Shown here piece after piece: positions 8,311 through 17,134 of a stretch of DNA of 64,000 bases. The position numbers and the translations under genes were made by a program. The notes beneath the pieces are model-generated. The model saw only the letters and a program-made list of their open reading frames with translations. It made no database searches and was not told the origin of the DNA. Positions within the stretch are counted from its first letter, which is position 1; every line of letters begins with the position of its first letter. The DNA comes from Roseibacillus sp. (GTDB lineage: Bacteria; Verrucomicrobiota; Verrucomicrobiia; Verrucomicrobiales; Akkermansiaceae): the NCBI GenBank assembly GCA_022448985.1, contig JAKVCR010000041.1:12477-76476 (forward strand). The letters are read 5' to 3'.

Positions 8311-9687
8311 TTACCTGCCGCCATCGTCTCCGCCCCGCAGGCGATCCCGGAACTGCTGCCTGCGATCGGCATCACGGATGACCCGTTCCTGCTGTTCAGC
8401 GGGAAGCCCACTGTTTGGAAGCCATGCCCGGGCTTCCCCGGGATCCCTGCGGATCCAGGAGCGGGCGACATTGTTCAGGGTCTCTGTGCGGATCTCATCG
8501 TTGGCGATGGAACCGGCCCACTCCGCTGCCATCTGGGGATCGGAGCCGTCTAGTTGATTGGCATAACTGCGCACTGCCGCATCGCGTGAGGCAGAGGGTT
8601 CCATTTCACGGAGGAAATTGCCGGCTGCCACCGGATCCTCCCGGGTCCAGCGCTCCATGGACTGGTGGATGGCACGCGACTGGTTGGCTTCGGGAAGATC
8701 TGCGAGCCAGCGGACTGCTTCCTCCGGGTTCTCCCGGCCAAGTTCTTCAGCCACCTCGCGCACGGCCCGTTCGGCGTAGTCCTTATCGGCGTGACCCTTC
8801 ACCCAGTCAGCGGCGGCGGCAGGATCTTCGCGGGCAAAATGATCGGCTACCCGGTCGAAGGCCGAGGCCTTGATTGATCCTGCCGGGAGTTGTTCGGCCC
8901 ATGAAGTCGCATTGGACATGCCCCGTTCGATCTGCGCATTTGCGATAGTGTCGAGTTGACGGTCGAAGGCATAGGCCCGGCCCCGGTCCCACCACTGGCG
9001 TTGCCCCTCTTCACCTTCCGAGTTTGCAAGAGCCGCCCGCTGAGACTGGTCGAGTTCCAGGACAAAGTCGGTAGCGGCGTCCGGATCAGAGCTTGCGAGC
9101 CCATTGACAATACCCTGGGCCAGCACGCCTTTTGCCAGTTGATTATCGATCCCCTCGAGGTGGGCTTTAGCGCCCTCCGGATCGGCGCTGGCCCAACCGG
9201 TCATGACTGCAACACCGGCCTGTCCCTGTCGGCGGGGATCCCGACTGAGTTCCTCGACAGCCTCCATTGCGGCAGAGCCGTCCAGTTGCCCCCAGGCGCG
9301 CAGGAAGAGATCCATCTGGGAATCAGAACTGTTGCCCCGATTTTCAAGCAGGCTGTCAAAGATGCTTCGCGCACTGGAGGCATCCATGCCGAGGATGAGG
9401 TCAGCGAACAACTGGTTGGCAACGAGTGGGTCGCGTTCATTGAGGAATTGGGAGACGGTCACTCCGGATTGTGTCCTGTCGTTGCCGGAAGAGGAGCGAC
9501 CCGCCCGGGTGGCGGATCTCTGTCCCGCTGCGTAATCCCCGTTCCTGACAATGGTGCTCTTGCTTGATCGGTTCTTGCTGCTGGCTTCAATGGAGGCCTT
9601 GCTTGAGTTTATGCTGGAACGGCCGAAGAGAAATGCAGCAGCGGCGATGATGAGCCAGGTCGCGTGCAGGATAATGGACTTATTCAT
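8311..9687 (-). CDS. Membrane-anchored or secreted protein with degenerate alpha-helical repeats, unknown function
   Basis: A 458-residue protein with one hydrophobic N-terminal segment (residues 5-22, signal or anchor), a Ser/Asn-rich linker to about 80, then repeats of about 30-35 residues. Each repeat centres on a DP-x-A/G-A-x-x-W motif (for example ADPEGAKAHL, REDPAAAADWV, REDPVAAGNFL, SDPQMAAEWA, RDPGEARAWL), followed by a leucine/proline turn. Such repeats probably build an alpha-solenoid. Similar proteins are frequent in Verrucomicrobia, but I know of no assigned function. It lies 84 bases downstream of the ECF sigma factor gene on the same strand and may be co-transcribed with it. The highly charged C-terminus (RDRLRGGDDGGR) is outside the repeats. 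Confidence 0.8.
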   Translation of the reverse strand: MNKSIILHATWLIIAAAAFLFGRSSINSSKASIEASSKNRSSKSTIVRNGDYAAGQRSATRAGRSSSGNDRTQSGVTVSQFLNERDPLVANQLFADLILGMDASSARSIFDSLLENRGNSSDSQMDLFLRAWGQLDGSAAMEAVEELSRDPRRQGQAGVAVMTGWASADPEGAKAHLEGIDNQLAKGVLAQGIVNGLASSDPDAATDFVLELDQSQRAALANSEGEEGQRQWWDRGRAYAFDRQLDTIANAQIERGMSNATSWAEQLPAGSIKASAFDRVADHFAREDPAAAADWVKGHADKDYAERAVREVAEELGRENPEEAVRWLADLPEANQSRAIHQSMERWTREDPVAAGNFLREMEPSASRDAAVRSYANQLDGSDPQMAAEWAGSIANDEIRTETLNNVARSWIRRDPGEARAWLPNSGLPAEQQERVIRDADRRQQFRDRLRGGDDGGR

Positions 9688-9771
9688 GGTGGAGATATTG
9701 GGTGGATCTTATATGACTCTTGCGCGAATTGTAACGGTGATCCGCAGGGATTTAGCAGATTAAGGGGCTTG

Positions 9772-10332
9772 TCAGGAGGGATTTTTGATCTCCCGATGAA
9801 GCCAGGCCTTGGCATAGGTCCAAAGAGCCTCAGCGGTCCGCTTCTTGAGATCCATGGCCTCAGAGGCCTCGGACATCGTCATTCCCACGAAGTAACGGAG
9901 CTTGACCAGTCTGGCGGCCTGAGAATCTTCCGCTTCAAGGCGCCCCAGGGCCTCGTGGACTGCAATCAGTTCATCAGAGGGTGCGTTTACAACGATGGAT
10001 GCTTCGGCGGTCTCAAGTTCCAACTTGGGTGCGCCGGATCCTCGTTTCTGGCTTTTGTGCTTGCGGGCATGGTCGACGAGGATGCGGCGCATGGCCTCGG
10101 CAGCCGCCCCGAAGAAGTGGCTTCGATTTTTCCAGTTCCCTCCCGAGGCACCCTCCAGGCGGAGCCAAGCTTCGTGGACGAGGGCAGTGGCCTGGAGGGT
10201 ATGGCCAGCGCGTTCACCAGCCATCTTGCGGGAGGCGAGTCGGCGTAATTCCTCGTAGACGGCAGGAAGGAGCTCTTCCGCCGTGCACTCTCCGGTCTCC
10301 ATACGGCAGAGAATGCGGGTTACGTCGTCCAA
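9772..10332 (-). CDS. ECF-type RNA polymerase sigma factor (planctomycete/verrucomicrobial type)
   Basis: Sigma-70 family ECF factor, 186 residues. Its start is a TTG at 10332, chosen because the family typically begins with a DVTR.L...G...A.ELLP.VYEELRRLA segment, which starts right there (DDVTRIL). Region 2 holds the typical LQATALVHEAWLRL and FFGAAAEAMRRILVDHARK segments. Region 4 includes LVKLRYFVGMTMSEASEAMDL near the C-terminus. It initiates transcription of an unknown regulon, possibly including the downstream repeat protein. It is divergent from a kinase-WD40 gene, an arrangement common in this lineage. No classical anti-sigma factor gene is next to it. Confidence 0.92.
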   Translation of the reverse strand: MDDVTRILCRMETGECTAEELLPAVYEELRRLASRKMAGERAGHTLQATALVHEAWLRLEGASGGNWKNRSHFFGAAAEAMRRILVDHARKHKSQKRGSGAPKLELETAEASIVVNAPSDELIAVHEALGRLEAEDSQAARLVKLRYFVGMTMSEASEAMDLKKRTAEALWTYAKAWLHREIKNPS

Positions 10333-10507
10333 GGCGGGTGGAGAGTCCGAAATGACAGGGGTTCTGTCAACGGGACAGCGTAAGGGTAGAGGTTCTCAGC
10401 GGGAAATTCGACTAATTGGCGCATAATACGTGTTGCGATGATATCATGTATTGCACAGTCGGGGAGGTCTTGGACGCTTCACCTTCAACCATCCATCGTT
10501 CGCTATC

Positions 10508-13500
10508 GTGAGTCGTAATCCAGCAAAGGGAGCAGGGTCTGCCAGAAAGGTGCGGCAAATATTTACTGCAGCGCTGGCATGTGATGGCGAGAGGGAGCGG
10601 GAGCAACTTCTCGATATTGAGTGTAATGGCGATGATATTCTGCGTGGACTCGTGGAGTCGTTGCTGGAGGAATCGACCATGGTGGGAGATTTTCTTGAGC
10701 GGCCAGCGGTGGAAGATCCGACCCGGGGGAATGACCGGGCAGCAGTGATGGGGCTGCCGGGAGAAGGCCCCGGCGACGAGATAGGCTCCTATCGACTTAT
10801 GGACCTCGTGGGAGAAGGGGGAGGTGGTTCAGTATACAGGGCCGAGCAACAGGATCCGGTTCAAAGGACGGTTGCTCTCAAGATCCTCAAACTGGGGATG
10901 GACACCCGGAGTGTCATTCGGCGGTTTGAGACCGAGCGACAGGCCCTCGCCATGATGGATCACCCTTATATCGCGAAGGTTCTTGATGCGGGGGCGAGTC
11001 CCGACGGCAGGCCCTACTTCGTGATGGACTTTGTGGAAGGCGAGCCCATCACCGAATATTGTGATGGCCATTCGTTAGCGGTGAGACAGCGGGTCTCCCT
11101 CATGATCAAGGTGTGCCGGGCTGTCGAGCATGCGCATCAAAAGGGGATCATTCACCGTGACCTCAAGCCCTCCAATATTCTCATTGCCACACAGGACGAT
11201 GAGGCCGCTCCCAAGGTCATCGATTTTGGAGTAGCCAAGGCAATCGATCCTTTCGAGGACGATCAGTCGATGACCTTGTATGAAACAGTCATAGGAACGC
11301 CGGCCTATATGAGTCCCGAGCAGGCCCGGCGGGACCGTCTGGATGTTGATACCCGCAGCGATGTCTACTCTCTCGGTGTCCTGCTCTACGAGTTGCTTAC
11401 GAGTTACACCCCATTGGACGGGGAGAAGGTAAGGGAGGCCGACATCGAGGAGTTGCGTCAGGCCCTTCGCGATATCGATCCCTATCGACCGTCGTTGAGG
11501 TTGCGGCACTCTCGCGTTGAGGATCGTCCCCGGATCGCGATGGATCGAGGAACCTCGATGGGCAGGTTGGAGGCTGAGGTGCAGGGCGACCTTGACTGGA
11601 TCGTCATGAAGTCGCTTGAGCGGGATAGATCCAACCGCTACGGCGGAGCGAGTGAATTCGCTGCCGACCTCGAACGCTACTTGGCTCGGTTGCCGGTGGA
11701 GGCGAGTCCGCCTAGCGCGTCTGATCGTCTCCGTAAGTTTGTTCGCCGGAACAGGACGGCGGTGACCGCTGTGGCCTTGCTTCTGTTAATGCTTGTTGGG
11801 GGAGTGATCATCAGCACAGGGCAGGCCCTGCGCGCCACCCGGGCAGAGGGGGAGATGAGAGAGGCGCACCGGCAAAAATCCATTGCTCATGAGAGCGCTC
11901 TGCGTGGGAGGGAAGAAGCGATGCGGAGCGAAGCCACTGCGCGACTCCATGAGTATGTGGCAGATATCAATGTTGGTTACCATGCGGTAGAAGACGGACA
12001 CATTGCCAAGGCTTTGAAGCTTCTGGAAGACCAGCTCCGTTCGGATCCGGAAGGGGAACTGCGCGGCTTCGAATGGCGCTACCTTGCCTCAAGGTGCATG
12101 GGAGTTCCTCATCGCACGTTACCACGCCAGGGCAGTCCGGTTTCAGCCCTGTCGTTCTCTCCTGATGGAGAGCTTCTGGCGGTGGGGACACGTAGCGAGG
12201 TTCTGGTATGGGATCTCTCCCTGGACGATCTGAAGATGTCCGTGCCCGGTCCTGCCTCGGCCGTGGTTTTTCTTCCGGAGATTGAGCGGCTTGCAGTGGG
12301 GAGTCGGAGCGGGGTGACAGTTTACAATCTTGAGAGTGGGGAAGTAGTGCAGGAACTGGTGGGAGAAGGAGGAGGTGGTGCGGTGACCCTCTCTCCGCGG
12401 GGAGATGTTCTGGTCACCAGTGGACGTGACTCGGTAACATTCTGGGAAACCGGGAGCTGGCAGCCCATCCGGCGACTGCCCGATGTGACCGGTCCACTCG
12501 CGTTTTCCCCGGATGGGGAGATCTTGGCCACAGGCTCGCATGAGGGTATTGTTCTGTGGGTCCTTGCGGAAGATCGCCAGGTCATCCTGCAGGACTCCGC
12601 GGCTCCCTTGCGGGTATTTTTCCCGGGGGGAACGAGGATTCTGTTCTCCCCGGACGGCGAGACAATCCTGGCGCCACACGTCGAAAAATCGGAGTTGGGG
12701 GTTTTTTACATTGGGGCTTGGGACGCGCAAAGCGGAGAGGAGCTTGGTGTTTTGCCTGCCAGTCCTGCCGACGAGGGGCATTCGGGCATGATTACGTCGC
12801 TTTCCGCCGACTGGGGGGGGCAGGTTCTGGCGTCAAGCAGCTGGGATCATTCGGTACGCCTCTGGGAGCTTGGTTCCCGACGCCTCCTTCGGACCCTGCA
12901 TGGCCATCGAGGAGAGGTCTGGTGTGCCGCCCTTTCGGCGGAAGGAGAGTTGGTGGCAAGTGGAAGCAAGGATGGCGAGGTGAAGATATGGCCCACAAGC
13001 GGGTTGCCGGAGTCCGAGGCTATCGTGGGGCAGTGGAAGCCATTGAGCTTTTCGCGGGATAGTCGTTACGTTGGTGCGTTGAACAGGGAAGGAGGAGTTG
13101 CCATTATAAACCTCGAAACCCGGAAGATGGTCCACGAGTTGGAAGTGAGTTCTTCAGACGAGCGCTACCCCCGTTATGTCGTTGCGCTGACGGATGATCT
13201 GACCGCACTGGCGGAAGCATTGCCCGAGGGGGGAGTCAAGATAAGGAGGTTGGGCAAGGAGAATGACTTCATGACCTTTGCAAGCGGGAGTTCCCGGGTT
13301 GACAGGTTGGCCCTCGCTCCTGATTCCTCTACCATCGTGACAGTTGGGTTACGAGATGACCTGGCCTGGTGGGACTTGCAGGACACTTCGGATCCAATAA
13401 TGAGAATCTCAGCTCGCCGGGCGGTGTTTTCTGCTGACGGGGGAACGCTGGCAACCGTAACAAGAGATGGCTACAGCATCATATGGGATACTGCTACACG

Positions 13501-13942
13501 CAAGGAGCGGATGCGTATTGAGCATGGCGGGCAGTCCTTTGGGTCGAGTGTGGCCGTGTCGCCAGATGGAACAATTCTGGCCCTGACCTACGGGATTGAT
13601 GACTTTGAAAATGCGGTCAGTCTGTGGGATGTCACTACCGGGGAGCATCTGGGAACCCTGCCAGGCCACAAACAGGCTATCTGGTCAGTGGCCTTCTCTC
13701 CTGATGGCAGGACGCTGGCATCGTCCAGCGCGGATGGAAGTCTCCGGTTGTGGAATGTCGCCTCGAGACGTGAATTGATGTCCATAGCTGAAGGAGGATC
13801 AAGTCTTGCGCACCTGCGTTTCTCGCCCGATGGCGCCTTCCTGGTGGCGGGGACTCCTCCCTTTTCAAGTTCGGGGAAGATCCAGATTATTCACGCCCCG
13901 CCCATGCGTTTCGATGGCCCTGATACGGATATCATTCCCTGA
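10508..13942 (+). CDS. Transmembrane Ser/Thr protein kinase with C-terminal WD40 repeats
   Basis: Hanks-type receptor kinase of about 1144 residues. The start is uncertain: a GTG at 10508 fits the usual N-terminal helical segment (VRQIFTAALA...), while a TTG at 10451 would add 19 residues. The kinase domain (about 90-390) has VGEGGGGSVYRAE, the VALKIL lysine, HRDLKPSNIL near 216, DFGVAKA and GTPAYMSPEQA, so it looks catalytically intact. One membrane helix lies at about 416-438, then a charged coiled-coil-like stretch, then many WD40 repeats (about 540-1130) with FSPDG...LAS.S.D..VRLW signatures. The kinase is cytoplasmic and the propeller is probably outside the inner membrane. The divergent sigma gene suggests a link, which is not proven. 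Confidence 0.9.
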   Translation: MSRNPAKGAGSARKVRQIFTAALACDGEREREQLLDIECNGDDILRGLVESLLEESTMVGDFLERPAVEDPTRGNDRAAVMGLPGEGPGDEIGSYRLMDLVGEGGGGSVYRAEQQDPVQRTVALKILKLGMDTRSVIRRFETERQALAMMDHPYIAKVLDAGASPDGRPYFVMDFVEGEPITEYCDGHSLAVRQRVSLMIKVCRAVEHAHQKGIIHRDLKPSNILIATQDDEAAPKVIDFGVAKAIDPFEDDQSMTLYETVIGTPAYMSPEQARRDRLDVDTRSDVYSLGVLLYELLTSYTPLDGEKVREADIEELRQALRDIDPYRPSLRLRHSRVEDRPRIAMDRGTSMGRLEAEVQGDLDWIVMKSLERDRSNRYGGASEFAADLERYLARLPVEASPPSASDRLRKFVRRNRTAVTAVALLLLMLVGGVIISTGQALRATRAEGEMREAHRQKSIAHESALRGREEAMRSEATARLHEYVADINVGYHAVEDGHIAKALKLLEDQLRSDPEGELRGFEWRYLASRCMGVPHRTLPRQGSPVSALSFSPDGELLAVGTRSEVLVWDLSLDDLKMSVPGPASAVVFLPEIERLAVGSRSGVTVYNLESGEVVQELVGEGGGGAVTLSPRGDVLVTSGRDSVTFWETGSWQPIRRLPDVTGPLAFSPDGEILATGSHEGIVLWVLAEDRQVILQDSAAPLRVFFPGGTRILFSPDGETILAPHVEKSELGVFYIGAWDAQSGEELGVLPASPADEGHSGMITSLSADWGGQVLASSSWDHSVRLWELGSRRLLRTLHGHRGEVWCAALSAEGELVASGSKDGEVKIWPTSGLPESEAIVGQWKPLSFSRDSRYVGALNREGGVAIINLETRKMVHELEVSSSDERYPRYVVALTDDLTALAEALPEGGVKIRRLGKENDFMTFASGSSRVDRLALAPDSSTIVTVGLRDDLAWWDLQDTSDPIMRISARRAVFSADGGTLATVTRDGYSIIWDTATRKERMRIEHGGQSFGSSVAVSPDGTILALTYGIDDFENAVSLWDVTTGEHLGTLPGHKQAIWSVAFSPDGRTLASSSADGSLRLWNVASRRELMSIAEGGSSLAHLRFSPDGAFLVAGTPPFSSSGKIQIIHAPPMRFDGPDTDIIP

Positions 13943-13999
13943 TCGGATTGCTGGCCGGTTTTTTTTGAGGGAGTCGTCCTAGATTACACGGCGTGCGCC

Positions 14000-14836
14000 T
14001 CATTCCAGATCTTCTTCGAGTGAGATTCCGTAAAGGTCCGCGATAGAGGATACGAATGCGGAATGTTCCTTTGGAACTGCCCGTTTCCACTTGGAGAGAT
14101 ACTGCGTGAAAGTTTCCCCTTTGGGAGAGGGAGAGGAATTCAGCCAGCGAATGGCATTCCAATTCTGCGGGTGACGTTCGAAAACGGCCAGCATGACGAG
14201 GGCCATTGCGCCGTTTTTTTCCCGATCGGTACCGTTGGAGGAGAGGTGCTGGGCGTGTTTACGGTAATAATCCGGCATCCCGGTGCGGATGATCTCAAGA
14301 TAATCTTTCCGGTTCCGCTCAATCTCATCGGTGTAATCACGCAGTAAAGGAGCATAACTTTTCCAGTTTCCGTAGGGGGCGTTCGTTCTCCATTCCACTG
14401 ACATCCTGCGCATGCAGTAGAGGGAGGCAGTCTCGCAGATGGTCTCCTCAAACCAGAGGTTGCCCCGAAAGTCTTGATCATAACCACAGAGGACATGGCA
14501 AATCTCGTGGGAAAACTGGTAGGCGTATTGAGCCCAGTATAATTTGCCGGTGGTTAGCCTTATCAGATGCTCCCCTTTTTCCCCGCGCCTGAAGAGAACG
14601 ATCGGTCCGTGGTCTCCCCTGCTTACTAGGGTCGTGGTCTTTTCCAGTCCCTTCATGTGCCGGAGCAGCTGGTCCGCGGCAGAGCGACATACGGCGTGGA
14701 TATCGGCCTTGGAGGCATTGAAGCCCTCCGGGTTCACCTGGATGGCGAGGGCCTTCCGCGAATCAGCCGGAGAGGCGAGCGGCAGAAGGGCGAAGAGTGC
14801 CGCGGGGAGAATGAGCGGGATCCGTCGGTTTCTCAT
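14000..14836 (-). CDS. Secreted putative zinc metallopeptidase-like protein (HExxH)
   Basis: A 278-residue exported protein with a signal peptide over residues 1-23 (LPLASPAD). Residues 110-114 read HEICH, a match to the HExxH zinc motif. Glutamates in WFEETICETASLY (130-135) lie about 16-21 residues downstream, where a third gluzincin-type ligand is expected. The mature protein contains several Cys (50, 113, 117, 134). I do not recognise the family, and activity is inferred from the motif only. The gene starts 17 bases after the aldo/keto reductase stop on the same strand, so the two may share a transcript, although their roles look unrelated. Confidence 0.7.
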   Translation of the reverse strand: MRNRRIPLILPAALFALLPLASPADSRKALAIQVNPEGFNASKADIHAVCRSAADQLLRHMKGLEKTTTLVSRGDHGPIVLFRRGEKGEHLIRLTTGKLYWAQYAYQFSHEICHVLCGYDQDFRGNLWFEETICETASLYCMRRMSVEWRTNAPYGNWKSYAPLLRDYTDEIERNRKDYLEIIRTGMPDYYRKHAQHLSSNGTDREKNGAMALVMLAVFERHPQNWNAIRWLNSSPSPKGETFTQYLSKWKRAVPKEHSAFVSSIADLYGISLEEDLE

Positions 14837-14853
14837 AGGGGGAGGGGATGCTG

Positions 14854-15831
14854 TCAGTAGGGTCCGCGAATGTGATCATGGACATCGCTGAGATAGAATT
14901 GGCGGAGTGTGTCGTGCAAACCGCTTGAAAGGGAGGCAAGGCTGGAAACGGTTGCATTTTGCCGCGCCTGTTCCGGGGAACTGGCACCGGGGATGATGAC
15001 GGAGACCGCTTCAAAATCGAGAATCCAGCGCTGAGACATTTGAGCCATGGTCATGCCTGCGGGCACGAGAGGTTGCAATTGATCAGCGAGTTCCACTCCC
15101 TTCTCAAAGGGAATCCCTGCGAAGGTTTCCCCGACATTGAAGCATGCACCATCCCGGTTGAAGTTGCGGTGGTCGCCCTCTCCGAAAGTAGTTTCAGTGG
15201 TGAACTTTCCGCTAAGTAATCCGCTGGCCAAGGGGAGTCGGACGATGACGCCCACCCCCTGCTCTAGGGCACGGGGGAATAGTTCTTCGATAAGTTTTTG
15301 TCGGAAGGGATTGAAGATCACCTGGAGAGAAAGGAGGTCATCATGTTCCAGGCATGTGAGCCCCTCATCCACACTTTCTACACTCGCTCCGAAATGCCTG
15401 ATGAGCCCCTCGTTCTTGAGTGCGCGCAGCCAGTCAAAAATGGCTCCTTCCCGAAGGATCGAATGCGGGACACAATGCAGTTGCACGAGATCGAGGCAGT
15501 CCAGTCCGAGTTTCTCGTTGCTCTCAAGGATCGACTTCCGAAGGTTCTCTTCGCTGTAACCGTCGGGGTAGACTTCGCGGCCGGTCTTGGAGGCAACGGT
15601 GATGCCGTCACCATGTTCCCGGAGGAATTTTCCGATGATTCTCTCGCTGCGTCCAGACCCATACACATTGGCGGTATCGAAGAAGTTCGATCCGCTGTCC
15701 TTTGCTGACGACAGAATCTGATGCCCCGTCTCCTCATCCAGCGGGCCGAATTCTGTCCCTCCCAGTTGCCAGCAGCCAAGGCCTACCTCTCCTATTTCAA
15801 ATCCGTTTGAGCCAAGGGTGCGGGTTTTCAT
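14854..15831 (-). CDS. Aldo/keto reductase
   Basis: NAD(P)H-dependent oxidoreductase of the aldo/keto reductase superfamily, 325 residues, TIM barrel. Visible features: GLGCWQLGG near the N-terminus, the catalytic Asp-Tyr segment DTANVYGSGRSE near residue 49, the Lys-bearing VASKTGRE, LVQLHC for the catalytic His region, and a C-terminal VIIPGASSPEQARQN cofactor-binding segment. The start at 15831 (MKTRTLGSNG) is chosen because the family begins there; an in-frame start at 15870 would add 13 residues. The substrate is unknown. A terminator belonging to the upstream ThuA gene separates it from that gene. Confidence 0.9.
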   Translation of the reverse strand: MKTRTLGSNGFEIGEVGLGCWQLGGTEFGPLDEETGHQILSSAKDSGSNFFDTANVYGSGRSERIIGKFLREHGDGITVASKTGREVYPDGYSEENLRKSILESNEKLGLDCLDLVQLHCVPHSILREGAIFDWLRALKNEGLIRHFGASVESVDEGLTCLEHDDLLSLQVIFNPFRQKLIEELFPRALEQGVGVIVRLPLASGLLSGKFTTETTFGEGDHRNFNRDGACFNVGETFAGIPFEKGVELADQLQPLVPAGMTMAQMSQRWILDFEAVSVIIPGASSPEQARQNATVSSLASLSSGLHDTLRQFYLSDVHDHIRGPY

Positions 15832-15927
15832 GCGTTGCCGGACGATGGAGAGGTCGGCAGGGGGTGACAAGGAGCGAGTGAAAATGCCAGCTTGGCGGCC
15901 AGTCTGAGAGAGCTGAAATCAAATGCA

Positions 15928-15958
15928 AAACGGGCCGCAGGGAACGAGCGGCCCGTTT
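15928..15958 (-). terminator. Intrinsic terminator after the ThuA-like gene
   Basis: AAACGGGCCGC (15928-15938) pairs perfectly with GCGGCCCGTTT (15948-15958) around a 9-base loop. On the - strand the stem is followed by TTTTGCATTT, so it ends the leftward transcript of the ThuA-like gene, which stops at 15988. Confidence 0.85.
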
Positions 15959-15987
15959 GTGGGGAATGATGGAACCGGAACCGGCGA

Positions 15988-16995
15988 TTACTTGTGATCG
16001 GAAGGTTTTATTCCCTTCTTAAAGCCGTTGAAGCTGTAAAAGGTAGGCTTATAGTCCCCGATCGGAGTGACCTTGGCTTTGCCGTCAATCTTGTCCTCCA
16101 TGCCGAGTCCCCAGAAGACTCCATTGACAACCATGCGGCGGAGACCCTCGCTCTTAAAATCGGTGGCAGCTCCCATCGTGGTACAGAACAGACGGTTGGT
16201 CTTGCCCTTGGGATTCTTCAGTTCGCGGGTCCAAGCCACCGCCATTGCTGGATCGTTAACATCCTCGACCTGTCCGGTGGCACGGTTTTTCTTCTTTTTG
16301 CCCTCCACCGGAGCGGAGTCCGGCTTGAGGGATTTGGTTACCAATCCCCGCATGAGAATTGTGGCGTCCTTGGGAGGATATGCTTCATAGGTATCGCTGT
16401 CGGCAAAGACATCTGTAGCGCCCTTCAGGATGGGATGATCCTTGTTGGCGTCTTCCACCACGCCACGGCATCCTTCCCGCTTGTGGTGTCCCCAGTGGCT
16501 CACCCAGCCCTCGCCGAGCACCTTTTTTCCGAAGCTGTTGAAGTTCCGGTAGGCGCCCTGACGGAGTTGAAAGGCGTGCGTGCTGGTGCGAAGGCCGATG
16601 ATGGGGACGCCCCGGTGATAGGCATCCACAAAGTGCTTCATGTCCTCGTCGGGCCAGTTGCGGAACCGAAGGGCTATGATTATGAGGTCTGCCGAGTCCA
16701 TGGCCTTTGCATTGGTGACACTCTTCTGGTTGTTAGGATCGATCTCGCCCTTGTCATTCACCGAGAAGAGAACGGTGCAGTCGAATCCGTGGTGATCGGA
16801 GAGGATGCGTCCCAGCATGGGCAGGCATTCCTCGGAGCGATATTCTTCGTCACCACTGACAAGAACGATGTGCTTGCCCTTTCCCGGGCCGCTTTTGCCC
16901 TTGTAGTGGACCGAGAGATGGTGATCGGCCTGAACTGTGGTGAGACTGAGTGCCAATGTGGCGCCAGCGACGATAGTACGTTGGAATCGATTCAT
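15988..16995 (-). CDS. Secreted ThuA-domain protein
   Basis: A 335-residue exported protein with a signal peptide in residues 1-24 (cleavage near VQADHH) and a ThuA-like fold (trehalose utilisation family, related to class I glutamine amidotransferases). The characteristic IVLVSGDEEYRSEECLPMLGRIL opening, ADLIIIALRFRNWPDEDMKHFVD, and a central WVSHWGHHKREG segment are visible. Such proteins are abundant in Planctomycetes and Verrucomicrobia and are linked by context to carbohydrate metabolism, but the reaction is not known. The start at 16995 gives a clean signal peptide; the frame is open further upstream without support. The gene ends in a strong terminator. It is about 140 bases downstream of the zinc-type binding-protein gene on the same strand. 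Confidence 0.85.
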   Translation of the reverse strand: MNRFQRTIVAGATLALSLTTVQADHHLSVHYKGKSGPGKGKHIVLVSGDEEYRSEECLPMLGRILSDHHGFDCTVLFSVNDKGEIDPNNQKSVTNAKAMDSADLIIIALRFRNWPDEDMKHFVDAYHRGVPIIGLRTSTHAFQLRQGAYRNFNSFGKKVLGEGWVSHWGHHKREGCRGVVEDANKDHPILKGATDVFADSDTYEAYPPKDATILMRGLVTKSLKPDSAPVEGKKKKNRATGQVEDVNDPAMAVAWTRELKNPKGKTNRLFCTTMGAATDFKSEGLRRMVVNGVFWGLGMEDKIDGKAKVTPIGDYKPTFYSFNGFKKGIKPSDHK

Positions 16996-17134
16996 GGGTA
17001 ATGGGTGGATTGTGTGGGAACAGGCTGCATACGCATTACGTGCTGGCAAGGTTTCAATCAGGCGACTCGGCAGTGGTCCGGTCGGCAGGAATGGGGAAAT
17101 CAGCGGTCCTGCTTTTACGTTACCGGTGGAAGGA

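Noticed and set aside
12100-13900. Apparent tandem repeats in DNA of the kinase gene
   Set aside because: They are the degenerate WD40 repeats of the protein, not a DNA-level repeat.
15994-17001. Long open frame on + opposite the ThuA-like gene (335 codons)
   Set aside because: It is antisense to a clearly homologous gene with signal peptide and terminator, and its translation has no domain pattern.
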